This document shows, piece by piece, positions 25,827 through 33,722 of a DNA stretch of 64,000 nt. The DNA comes from Streptomyces sp. SPB162. Its GTDB lineage: Bacteria; Actinomycetota; Actinomycetes; Streptomycetales; Streptomycetaceae. Position numbers and translations under genes: made by a program. The stretch is from the NCBI RefSeq assembly GCF_029504575.1, contig NZ_JAQFII010000001.1:4843001-4907000 (forward strand), written 5' to 3'. How positions within the stretch are numbered: the first letter of the stretch is position 1; every line of letters starts with the position of its first letter. Under the pieces are notes generated by a model, which saw only the letters and a program-made list of their open reading frames with translations, did not search any database and was not told the origin of the DNA.

Positions 25827-26744
25827 GTGACCGTGCTCGCCCCGCCCGCGCCACCGCCCCCGCTCACGTCCCCCGAGCCCGTGACCGAACGGCCGACCGC
25901 TCCCGGGATCGCGTTCGTGGGGGCCGCGTTGTGTGTTCTGGCGGCGTTGTTGCTTGGGTTCGCTGCCAATCTGACGGTTGTGGGGCATCTGCAGCACGCG
26001 CGTGATCAGCGCACGGCGTATGACGATCTGCGGGCGCAGCTCGCGATGGGGACCGCGCCGGTCGGGCAGGCCACGTTCGACGGCAAGCCGTTGGAAGTGG
26101 GCGCGCTCATGGCGTTGTTGCGGATTCCCGCGCTCGGGGTGAAGCAGGTCGTCTTCGAGGGGACCGGGTCCGGGGTGTTGCGGTCCGGGCCCGGACATCG
26201 GCGGGACACGCCGTTTCCCGGGCAGGCCGGCACCAGCCAGATCCTGGGGCGGGCGTGGGGGTACGGAGGGCCGTTCAACGACATCGCGCGGCTGCCGGTG
26301 GGCGCCGAGATCAGGGTGACGACCGGTCAGTCCACCGCCGAGTACCGCGTCACCGGGATTCGGCGGGACGGCGATCCGCTGCCCGAGGTGCTCGGGGCCG
26401 GTAAGGGGCGGCTCACGCTCGTCACCGCGACCGGTGGGGCCTATACGCCGTCCGGTGTGGTGCGGGTCGACGCCGATCTGGTGTCGCGGACGCAGCCGAG
26501 TCCGCCCCGGCCGCGCCGGGCGGGGTGGATCGAGGACGCCGAGAAGCCGCTCGGGAGTGAGAGCGGGGCGTGGTTGTCGGTCTACCTGTGGTCGCAGGCG
26601 CTGCTGGCGGCCGCGCTGCTCACCGTGTGGCTGCATCGGCGGTGGGGTCGGTGGCAGACCTGGATCACCGCCGTGCCGGTGCTCGCCGCGCTCGGGGTCG
26701 GCGCGTCGGGCGCCGCTATCTGCCTGCTTCCCAATCTGCTCTGA
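25827..26744 (+). CDS. Sortase-fold membrane protein lacking the catalytic His, Cys and Arg
   Basis: A 305-residue protein with a helix near residues 28-55, a sortase-like domain and two C-terminal helices. The domain aligns with class D/E sortases (LRIPALGVKQVVFEG, then GPGHRRDTPFPGQAGTSQIL, split here as GPGHRRDTPFPG and TSQIL, and PFNDIARLPVGAEI). The catalytic positions are changed: IAGHR becomes ILGRA (Arg142), TLTTC becomes TLVTA (Ala201), and Ser/Gly lie where the Arg is expected. It is probably a pseudoenzyme. GTG 25827 follows TGGAG. It lies between an LAHTG protein and PstB, so a scaffold or assembly role in the transporter is a fair inference. Confidence 0.8.
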   Translation: MTVLAPPAPPPPLTSPEPVTERPTAPGIAFVGAALCVLAALLLGFAANLTVVGHLQHARDQRTAYDDLRAQLAMGTAPVGQATFDGKPLEVGALMALLRIPALGVKQVVFEGTGSGVLRSGPGHRRDTPFPGQAGTSQILGRAWGYGGPFNDIARLPVGAEIRVTTGQSTAEYRVTGIRRDGDPLPEVLGAGKGRLTLVTATGGAYTPSGVVRVDADLVSRTQPSPPRPRRAGWIEDAEKPLGSESGAWLSVYLWSQALLAAALLTVWLHRRWGRWQTWITAVPVLAALGVGASGAAICLLPNLL

Positions 26745-26762
26745 GGACGGAGTTCTATTTTC

Positions 26763-27578
26763 ATGACGGATACCGAGGTACTTCCGGTTCTCGGTGGGAT
26801 CGGTGCGGCCGGTCTGCGGGCCGAGGCGGTCTCCGCCTGGTTCGGGGACCACAAGGTCCTGGACCGGGTCTCGCTGACCATGCCCGCGCGCCAGGTCACG
26901 GCCCTCATCGGCCCCTCCGGCTGCGGCAAGTCGACCTTTCTGCGCGTGCTGAACCGGATGCACGAGCTGATCGGCTCGGCGTCGCTGGCCGGGCAGGTGC
27001 TCCTGGACGGCGAGGACATCTACGAGCGGGGGCGCCGCATCACCAGCGCTCGCCGGCAGATCGGGATGGTGTTCCAGAAGCCGAACCCGTTCCCCGCGAT
27101 GTCGCTCTACGACAACGTGCTCGCCGGGCTGAAGCTGGGCGGCATCAAGTCCACCCGTGGCGGGCGCGACGACCTGGTCGAGGAGTGTCTGACGCGGGCC
27201 GGCCTCTGGAACGAGGTCAAGGACCGGCTGCGGCAGCCCGGCGGCGCGCTCTCGGGCGGGCAGCAGCAGCGGTTGTGCATCGCGCGGTCGCTGGCCGTGC
27301 GGCCCCGGGTGCTGCTGATGGACGAGCCGTGCTCGGCGCTCGACCCCACGTCGACCCGCCGCATCGAGGAGACGATCGCGGACCTCTCGTCCGAGGTCAC
27401 CATCGTGATCGTCACCCACAACATGCAGCAGGCCGCGCGGGTGTCGGACTCCTGCGCGTTCTTCCTCGCCGAGCAGGGGACGCCGGGCGTCATCGTGGAG
27501 CACGGGCCGACGGACGCCATGTTCGGCGACCCGCAGGACCCGCGCACCACCGACTATGTGAACGGGCGGTTCGGCTGA
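26763..27578 (+). CDS. pstB: PstB-like ABC transporter ATPase
   Basis: A 271-residue ATPase that should power the PstC/PstA-like permeases. Walker A is GPSGCGKST, the Q loop lies in GMVFQKPNPFPAMS (a PstB hallmark), the signature is LSGGQQQRLCIARSLAV, Walker B is VLLMDEPCSALD and the H loop is IVTHNM. ATG 26763 follows GAGGACGGAG, 18 bp after the sortase-like gene. It is separated from pstA by four genes, unusual for a Pst operon, where pstB normally follows pstA. No phoU is seen in the locus. Confidence 0.9.
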   Translation: MTDTEVLPVLGGIGAAGLRAEAVSAWFGDHKVLDRVSLTMPARQVTALIGPSGCGKSTFLRVLNRMHELIGSASLAGQVLLDGEDIYERGRRITSARRQIGMVFQKPNPFPAMSLYDNVLAGLKLGGIKSTRGGRDDLVEECLTRAGLWNEVKDRLRQPGGALSGGQQQRLCIARSLAVRPRVLLMDEPCSALDPTSTRRIEETIADLSSEVTIVIVTHNMQQAARVSDSCAFFLAEQGTPGVIVEHGPTDAMFGDPQDPRTTDYVNGRFG

Positions 27579-27582
27579 CCCG

Positions 27583-29265
27583 TCAGATGCCGGCCGCTAC
27601 CGCCAGGTCGCTCTTGAGGGCGGTCAGGACCGTGTCCGCGGTGCTGCGGGCCCCGGTCAGGGTGGTGACGGGGACGACGACTTCCAGGTAGCACTTGATC
27701 TTGGGCTCGGTGCCGCTCGGGCGGACGATGACGCGGGCCGACTCGACGCCGGAGGCCGGGTCACCGGCCAGGGTGTAGCGCAGGCCGTCGGTGGGCGGGA
27801 GGGCCTCGCTGCCCTCGGCGAGGTCCTCGGCGAGGGCGACGGTGAGGCCCGCGAGGACGGTCGGGGGCTTCTCGCGCAGGCGCGTCATGGCGTCCGCGAT
27901 CAGGGAGAGGTCGGCGACGCGGGCGGAGAGCTGGTCGGTGGCGTGCAGGCCGTGGTCGAGGGCCAGGTCGTCCAGGAGGTCGTCGAGGGTGCGGCCGTCC
28001 TCCTTGAGGCCCGCGGCCAGTTCGGCGATGAGCAGGGCGGCGGTGATGCCGTCCTTGTCGCGGACTCCGGCCGGGTCGACGCAGTAGCCCAGCGCCTCCT
28101 CGTAGCCGTAGCGCAGGCCGTCGACACGGGCGATCCACTTGAAGCCGGTGAGGGTGTCCTCGTAGGGCAGACGGGCCGCGGCGGCGATCTTGGAAAGAAG
28201 TGAGGACGACACGATGGACGCCGCGAAGGTGCCCGTCGCCCCCTTGCGCACCAGGTGGACGGCGAGCAGCGCGCCGACCTCGTCGCCGCGCAGCATCCGC
28301 CAGCCGGACTCCGAGGAGCGGTCGGGGACGGCGACGGCGCAGCGGTCGGCGTCCGGGTCGTTGGCGATGACGATGTCCGGGCCGACGGACTGCGCTGCCT
28401 TGAAGGACAGGTCCATCGCCCCCGGCTCCTCCGGGTTGGGGAAGGCCACGGTCGGGAAGTCCGGGTCGGGTTCCGCCTGCTCGGCGACGGTGGTCGGCGC
28501 GGGGAAGCCGGCGCGCGCGAAGGCGGCCGTCAGGACCTCGCGGCCCACTCCGTGCAGCGGCGTGTAGACCACGGACACGTCGCGGGGCCCGTTCGGCGCC
28601 ACGACGCCGGCCGCCCGGTTCAGGTAGGCCTCGATGACGTCCTCGCCGAGGACCTCCCAGCCGTCCGCGGCCAGCGGCACGTCGGCGAGCGAGCCGATCG
28701 CCGCGATCTGGTCGGCGATCTCCGCGTCGGCGGGCGGCACGATCTGGGAGCCGTCGCCGAGGTAGACCTTGTAGCCGTTGTCCTGCGGTGGGTTGTGGCT
28801 CGCGGTCACCATGACGCCGGCCACCGAGCCGAGGTGCCGTATGGCGAAGGCGAGGACGGGGGTCGGCAGCGGGCGGGGCAGCAGCGCCGCCCGTAGGCCC
28901 GCGCCGGTCATCACGGCCGCCGTGTCGCGCGCGAAGTCGTACGACTTGTGGCGTGCGTCGTAGCCGATGACGACGAGGCCGCCGGTCTGTCCCTGCGCCT
29001 TGAGGTAGCCCGCGAGACCCGCGGCCGCGCGGATGACGACGGAGCGGTTCATGCGCATCGGGCCGGCCCCGATCTCGCCGCGCAGCCCGGCGGTGCCGAA
29101 CTGGAGCGTCCCGGCGAACCGCTCCTCCAGCCCGGCCGCGGCCACCTCGTCACCGGCCTCCACCGCCGTCAGGAGGGCCTCCAGCTCCGCCCGGGTGTCC
29201 GGGTCCGGGTCCTCGCCGAGCCAGGTGCGCGCGGCGTGCGTGAGCTGAGTCCTGTCGGTTCCCAT
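27583..29265 (-). CDS. Phosphomannomutase / phosphoglucomutase (alpha-D-phosphohexomutase family)
   Basis: A 560-residue cytosolic mutase moving phosphate between C1 and C6 (or C1 and C5 of pentoses). It has the phosphoserine loop TASHNPPQDNGYKVY, the metal loop DPDADR, the sugar loop GDEVGALLAVHL and the phosphate-binding RPSGTEPKIKCYLEVV. ATG 29265 follows AGGAG. A phosphopentomutase activity would complete the nucleoside pathway between the phosphorylase and DeoC, and some members of this family have that activity, but this is inferred from context. It is convergent with pstB with only four bases between stops. Confidence 0.85.
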   Translation of the reverse strand: MGTDRTQLTHAARTWLGEDPDPDTRAELEALLTAVEAGDEVAAAGLEERFAGTLQFGTAGLRGEIGAGPMRMNRSVVIRAAAGLAGYLKAQGQTGGLVVIGYDARHKSYDFARDTAAVMTGAGLRAALLPRPLPTPVLAFAIRHLGSVAGVMVTASHNPPQDNGYKVYLGDGSQIVPPADAEIADQIAAIGSLADVPLAADGWEVLGEDVIEAYLNRAAGVVAPNGPRDVSVVYTPLHGVGREVLTAAFARAGFPAPTTVAEQAEPDPDFPTVAFPNPEEPGAMDLSFKAAQSVGPDIVIANDPDADRCAVAVPDRSSESGWRMLRGDEVGALLAVHLVRKGATGTFAASIVSSSLLSKIAAAARLPYEDTLTGFKWIARVDGLRYGYEEALGYCVDPAGVRDKDGITAALLIAELAAGLKEDGRTLDDLLDDLALDHGLHATDQLSARVADLSLIADAMTRLREKPPTVLAGLTVALAEDLAEGSEALPPTDGLRYTLAGDPASGVESARVIVRPSGTEPKIKCYLEVVVPVTTLTGARSTADTVLTALKSDLAVAAGI

Positions 29266-29625
29266 ATGAGGCTCCTGATCGGGGGGAGGAAGGAAATGGG
29301 CGTACGGATGCCGGCGCGGGCGCCGGAAGGCGCCGCCGGGCGGGCCTGTACCGCAAGCCTGCCCGGCGGCGGGGGCCTTCGACCCGTTCGGGCCGGACGA
29401 CACGAGGCAGACGTCACCGGCCGGACGTCACGGGCCGGATCTCACCGGCCCTGACGTCACGACCCGCGTGCCTCGGGTCGCGGGACCTGAGCGGCACGTC
29501 ACCGGCCCGGGTGTCACCGGCCCGGGTGTCACCGGCCCGGGTGTGGGCATCCGGCCCGGACGGACGCCCGGACGGACGCCCGGACGCCGGGCCCGGACGC
29601 CCGACGGACTACCGGGCCGGACGGC
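29266..29625. other. 360-bp spacer between phosphomutase and purine nucleoside phosphorylase, repeat-rich
   Basis: No gene is seen. It holds three perfect copies of GTCACCGGCCCGGGT at 29498-29542, further GTCACCGGCC-like and CCGGACGGACGC-like direct repeats on both sides, and the leader of the phosphomutase gene near 29266-29290. Confidence 0.6.
29498..29542. repeat. 15-bp tandem repeat, three perfect copies
   Basis: GTCACCGGCCCGGGT is repeated three times head to tail in a non-coding spacer; related fragments extend from about 29405 to 29620. Confidence 0.9.
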
Positions 29626-30441
29626 CTACAGCCGGCCGAGGACCTGGCCCAGCAGGCTGCCCATCCGAGTGGCGGACTCGCGGCCGGCCTCGAGGACCTC
29701 CGCGTGGTTGAGCGGCTCGCCGGTCATGCCCGCCGCCAGGTTGGTGACGAGGGAGATGCCGAGCACCTCGGCGCCGGCCTCGCGGGCGGCGATGGCCTCC
29801 AGCGTCGTGGACATGCCGACGAGGTCGCCGCCGATGGCGCGGACCATGCCGATCTCCGCCGGGGTCTCGTAGTGCGGGCCGGGCAGCTGGACGTAGACGC
29901 CCTCCTCCAGGGTGGCGTCCACCTCCTTGCAGAGCGCGCGCAGCCGCGGGGAGTAGAGGTCGGTGAGGTCCACGAAGTTGGCGCCCACGATCGGCGAGGT
30001 CGCCGTCATGTTGATGTGGTCGCTGATCAGGACCGGCTGGCCGGGGCGGAAGTCAGGGCGCAGCCCGCCGCAGCCGTTGGTGAGGACGACGGTCTTGCAG
30101 CCCGCGGCGACGGCGGTGCGGACGCCGTGCACGACGGTGGCGACACCGCGGCCCTCGTACAGGTGGTTGCGGCCGAGGAAGACCAGGGCGCGGACGCCGT
30201 TGATCGTGACCGAGCGCACCATGCCGGAGTGGCCCGCCACGGCGGGCGGCGGGAAGCCGGGAAGCTCGGTGATCGGGAATTCGGCGTCGGCGGTGCCGAG
30301 CTGGTCGGCGGCGGGCACCCAGCCCGAGCCCATGACGAGGGCGACGTCATGGGTCTCGGCGCCGGTGAGCTCGCGCAGGCGGGCGGCGGCGGCATCGGCG
30401 GCGCCGTACGGGTCGGGGATAACAGAAGCGTTCACGCGCAC
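29626..30441 (-). CDS. Purine nucleoside phosphorylase
   Basis: A 271-residue phosphorylase of the trimeric type, converting inosine and guanosine (and deoxy forms) plus phosphate to base and (deoxy)ribose-1-phosphate. Motifs are MGSGWVPAAD, phosphate and purine pocket GRNHLYEG, NGCGGLRPDFRPG, ISDHINMT and MSTTLEAIAAREAGAEVLG. Start is GTG 30441 or GTG 30435; no strong ribosome-binding site. The palindromic operator lies 19 bp upstream, tying it to add and deoC. Confidence 0.92.
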   Translation of the reverse strand: MRVNASVIPDPYGAADAAAARLRELTGAETHDVALVMGSGWVPAADQLGTADAEFPITELPGFPPPAVAGHSGMVRSVTINGVRALVFLGRNHLYEGRGVATVVHGVRTAVAAGCKTVVLTNGCGGLRPDFRPGQPVLISDHINMTATSPIVGANFVDLTDLYSPRLRALCKEVDATLEEGVYVQLPGPHYETPAEIGMVRAIGGDLVGMSTTLEAIAAREAGAEVLGISLVTNLAAGMTGEPLNHAEVLEAGRESATRMGSLLGQVLGRL

Positions 30442-30460
30442 GAGGGTATCCGGTTCCGGC

Positions 30461-30472
30461 CTACGCGCGTAG
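30461..30472. promoter_or_regulatory. Palindromic operator CTACGCGCGTAG upstream of purine nucleoside phosphorylase
   Basis: Third exact copy of the palindrome found before add and deoC. All three are at the same distance from a start codon within three bases. Confidence 0.75.
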
Positions 30473-30570
30473 ACGTCCTAGCGGAGCGTCTCCCGAATTT
30501 CGGATGATCCGCCGATTGACGCCCGTGCCGGAGGGTGGTCGGAACACCGTTCCGGCGCGGCACGGACGGG

Positions 30571-31008
30571 TCAGCAGGGGCGCTTGCGCAGCTCCATCAC
30601 GTAGTCGTGCGGCGCGCCGCACGACTCCGCCGCGTCCGCGATCTCACCGAGGTAGCGGGCGTTGGGCAGGCCGCCCTCGTAGTCGTTCAGCACATACGTC
30701 CAGGCGGCGACCTCGCCGTCCAGCGTGTGCACCCGGACGGTCGTACGCCGGTAGATGCTCAGCGGGACGCCCTCCCAGCGGTCCATCGACTCCTCGTCGA
30801 TCGGCGCGATGTCGTACAGCCCCACGAAGACCTGCCGCAGCGGGTCCTCGACCAGGGTCGCCAGGGCGCCCTCCCAGCCCATCTGCTCACCGCCGAAGGT
30901 GAGCCGCCAGCCGTCCAGCCAGCCGGTGCCGCGCAATGGGGAGTGGGGGGCGCGGCGGGTCATGAGCCGCGCGTCGAGGTTGCCTGCGTAGGCGGCGTAG
31001 AGCGACAT
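30571..31008 (-). CDS. Gamma-glutamylcyclotransferase-like protein
   Basis: A 145-residue protein of the AIG2/gamma-glutamylcyclotransferase fold. The N-terminus SLYAAYAGNLDARLMTRRAP matches the YGSNL-type substrate loop (YAGNL here), followed by GWRLTFGG, VGLYDI and the acidic stretch PIDEESMDRWEGV where the catalytic Glu is expected. It may release 5-oxoproline from gamma-glutamyl compounds; the substrate is unknown. ATG 31008 is the start. It is divergent from the quinone dehydrogenase gene. Confidence 0.72.
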   Translation of the reverse strand: MSLYAAYAGNLDARLMTRRAPHSPLRGTGWLDGWRLTFGGEQMGWEGALATLVEDPLRQVFVGLYDIAPIDEESMDRWEGVPLSIYRRTTVRVHTLDGEVAAWTYVLNDYEGGLPNARYLGEIADAAESCGAPHDYVMELRKRPC

Positions 31009-31080
31009 GAGGACGAGAGTACGGGAGGGAGGTGAGCCCCCTGTAAGTGAACGCTTGGCGCGTGCGGGACAATGGGGTAC

Positions 31081-32520
31081 GTGACTCGGATCGTGATCAT
31101 TGGCGGCGGACCCGGCGGATATGAGGCAGCGCTCGTTGCCTCGCAGCTCGGCGCGGAGGTGACCGTCGTCGACTGCGACGGTCTGGGCGGGGCGTCGGTC
31201 CTCACGGACTGCGTCCCTTCGAAGACATTGATCGCCACCGCCGAGGTGATGACCACCTTCGATTCCTCGTACGAGGAGCTGGGCATCATCGTCGCGGACG
31301 ACACCCCGCCGCTGGAGCAGGCGGCGCGTGTGGTGGGCGTGGACCTGGGCAAGGTGAACCGGCGGGTGAAGCGCCTGGCGCTCGCCCAGTCGCACGACAT
31401 CACCGCCTCCGTCACCCGTGCGGGCGCACGCGTCATGCGCGGCCGCGGCCGGCTGGAGGGGTGCCAGACCGCGGGTGGCACCCGGTGCGTCGTCGTCGAG
31501 GCGGCGGACGGAACGTCCGAGACGCTGACGGCCGACGCGGTGCTCATCGCGACCGGCGCGCGCCCGCGCGAGCTGCCGGACGCGCAGCCGGACGGCGAGC
31601 GCATCCTGAACTGGACGCAGGTCTACGACCTGGACGAGCTCCCCGAGGAGCTCATCGTGGTGGGCTCCGGCGTGACCGGCGCGGAGTTCGCCGGCGCGTA
31701 CCAGGCGCTCGGCTCGAAGGTGACGCTCGTCTCGTCGCGCGACCGTGTGCTGCCCGGCGAGGACCCGGACGCCGCCGCCGTGCTGGAGGACGTCTTCCGG
31801 CGCCGCGGCATGAACGTGATGGCGCGCTCGCGCGCCGAGTCCGCCAAGCGGGTCGGCGACCGGGTGGAGGTCACCCTGGCGGACGGCCGGGTCATCACCG
31901 GTTCGCACTGCCTGATGGCCGTGGGGGCCATCCCGAACACCACCGGCATGGGCCTGGAGGAGGCGGGGGTCAAGCTCAAGGACTCCGGCCACATCTGGAC
32001 CGACAAGGTCTCCCGCACCTCGGCGCCCGGCGTGTACGCGGCCGGTGACGTCACCGGCGTCTTCGCCCTCGCCTCGGTCGCGGCCATGCAGGGCCGGATC
32101 GCGATGTACCACTTCCTGGGCGACGCGGTCGCGCCGCTCAACCTCAAGACGGTCTCCTCGAACGTGTTCACGGACCCGGAGATCGCCACCGTCGGCTACA
32201 CCCAGGCCGACGTCGACAGCGGCCGGATCGACGCCCGCTGCGTCAAGCTCCCGCTGCTGCGGAACCCGCGCGCCAAGATGCAGGGCATCCGGGACGGCTT
32301 CGTGAAGCTGTTCTGCCGGCCGGGCACCGGGATCATCGTCGGCGGTGTCGTCGTGTCGCCGCGGGCCAGCGAGCTGATCCACCCGATCTCGATCGCGGTC
32401 GACAACAACCTGACCGTCGAGCAGATCGCGAGCGCGTTCACCGTGTACCCGTCCCTGTCGGGCTCGATCGCCGAGGTGGCCCGCCAGCTGCACACCCGCA
32501 AGACCGCGAGCGAGCTGTGA
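31081..32520 (+). CDS. lpdA: Flavoprotein NAD(P)H-quinone dehydrogenase (LpdA type)
   Basis: A 479-residue FAD protein of the pyridine nucleotide-disulfide reductase family. It has the FAD site IVIIGGGPGGYEAAL, the NAD(P) site IVVGSGVTGAEFAGAY and the second FAD motif VYAAGDVTG. In place of the redox pair GGTCxxxxC it reads GGASVLTDCVPSK, so the first Cys is missing, as in mycobacterial LpdA, which acts as a quinone reductase rather than lipoamide dehydrogenase. GTG 31081 (VTRIVIIGG) has GGGG upstream and matches homologue starts; ATG 31072 is an alternative. Confidence 0.85.
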   Translation: MTRIVIIGGGPGGYEAALVASQLGAEVTVVDCDGLGGASVLTDCVPSKTLIATAEVMTTFDSSYEELGIIVADDTPPLEQAARVVGVDLGKVNRRVKRLALAQSHDITASVTRAGARVMRGRGRLEGCQTAGGTRCVVVEAADGTSETLTADAVLIATGARPRELPDAQPDGERILNWTQVYDLDELPEELIVVGSGVTGAEFAGAYQALGSKVTLVSSRDRVLPGEDPDAAAVLEDVFRRRGMNVMARSRAESAKRVGDRVEVTLADGRVITGSHCLMAVGAIPNTTGMGLEEAGVKLKDSGHIWTDKVSRTSAPGVYAAGDVTGVFALASVAAMQGRIAMYHFLGDAVAPLNLKTVSSNVFTDPEIATVGYTQADVDSGRIDARCVKLPLLRNPRAKMQGIRDGFVKLFCRPGTGIIVGGVVVSPRASELIHPISIAVDNNLTVEQIASAFTVYPSLSGSIAEVARQLHTRKTASEL

Positions 32521-32585
32521 CCCGCTGTAAGGCCCTGTAACCCGCCGCGTGACGGAAGATGACCGGAAAGTAACCGGACAGTAAC

Positions 32586-32618
32586 CGGGTGGTGGAGCCG
32601 TAACGGCTCTACCACCCG
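32586..32618 (+). terminator. Terminator after lpdA
   Basis: CGGGTGGTGGAGCCG pairs with CGGCTCTACCACCCG around TAA, a 15-bp stem with one G-T pair, followed by GGTCTCTTTTG. It is a good intrinsic terminator 66 bp after the stop. Confidence 0.85.
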
Positions 32619-32698
32619 ATGGTCTCTTTTGTGCACGACTTCGGTTAAGTGGCGCAAAGTGCTGAAAGCAGACGGTCGTTGGCGTTACTGTCAGTTCC

Positions 32699-33637
32699 GT
32701 GTTCGCTGCAGAACGTCGTCAACTGATCCTCGAAATGGTGCGTGCCAACGGAGCGGTCTCGCTCCGGGAACTCGCCCGTGTCGTCCAGACCTCCGAAGTG
32801 ACCGTACGGCGGGACGTGCGCGCTCTGGAGGCCGAAGGACTGCTCGACCGCCGGCACGGCGGTGCGGTGTTGCCGGGTGGTTTCACCAGGGAGTCCGGCT
32901 TCCCGCAGAAATCCCATCTAGCGACCGCGGAGAAGACGGCCATCGCCGACCTCGCGGCCGGTCTCGTCGAAGAGGGCGAGGCCATCGTGGTCGGCGCCGG
33001 GACCACCACGCAGGAGCTGGCCCGCCGGCTCGCGCGGATCCCGGGGCTGACCGTCGTCACCAACTCCCTGCTGGTGGCGCAGGCGCTGGCACACGCGAAC
33101 CGGGTCGAGGTCGTCATGACCGGCGGCACTCTGCGCGGTTCCAACTACGGCCTGGTCGGCAGCGGGGCGGAGCAGTCCCTCCAGGGGCTGCGCGTGTCGC
33201 GGGCCTTCCTGTCCGGTGCGGGACTGACCGCGGAACGCGGTCTGTCGACGTCCAACATGCTCTCCGCGAGCGTGGACCGGGCACTGGTGCAGGCGGCGGC
33301 CGAGGTCGTCGTCCTGGCCGACCACACGAAACTGGGCTCGGACACCATGTTCCAGACCGTGCCCACGGATCTGATCACGCACCTGGTGACGGACGAACCG
33401 CCGCCCGGTGACGATCGCAGCGCGACCGAGCTCCAGGCCCTCGCGGACCGCGGAGTGCAGGTCGCCGTCGCGACCCTCGTCGGGGCCGACGCCATCGCGG
33501 CCGGCCGGCCGCGCCGCGAGATGCCGATGCCCGCGCCTCGGAGGCACCCGCACCCGGGACAGCCGCCGCTGCGCAGCGCCGCGCCGCTCGTGGCCGACCA
33601 GCAGGCCGCCAGGATCGCCGACCTGCGGCGCCGTTAG
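32699..33637 (+). CDS. DeoR-family transcriptional regulator
   Basis: A 312-residue repressor-type protein. The N-terminal helix-turn-helix has the DeoR signature ERRQLILEMVRANGAVSLRE and VRRDVRALEAEGLLDRRHGGA (key parts RRDVRALE and RRHGGA). The effector domain has the sugar-phosphate isomerase-like motifs VGAGTTTQELA, TNSLLVAQAL and LADHTKLG. A proline-rich tail of about 60 residues is extra to the family. GTG 32699 has no clear ribosome-binding site. It is the leading candidate to bind CTACGCGCGTAG, since DeoR proteins classically sense phosphosugars from nucleoside breakdown; that link is inference. Confidence 0.85.
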   Translation: MFAAERRQLILEMVRANGAVSLRELARVVQTSEVTVRRDVRALEAEGLLDRRHGGAVLPGGFTRESGFPQKSHLATAEKTAIADLAAGLVEEGEAIVVGAGTTTQELARRLARIPGLTVVTNSLLVAQALAHANRVEVVMTGGTLRGSNYGLVGSGAEQSLQGLRVSRAFLSGAGLTAERGLSTSNMLSASVDRALVQAAAEVVVLADHTKLGSDTMFQTVPTDLITHLVTDEPPPGDDRSATELQALADRGVQVAVATLVGADAIAAGRPRREMPMPAPRRHPHPGQPPLRSAAPLVADQQAARIADLRRR

Positions 33638-33722
33638 GTACGCGGGAGGAAACCCCGGGCACAGGACGCTTCCGACGCCCTGAGCCCGGTCCACCCCGGG
33701 CGATTCCCGACGACGGATCCCG

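Noticed and set aside
31081..32520. Missing first redox Cys in the dehydrogenase
   Set aside because: This is the known state of the LpdA quinone-reductase group and not a mutation.
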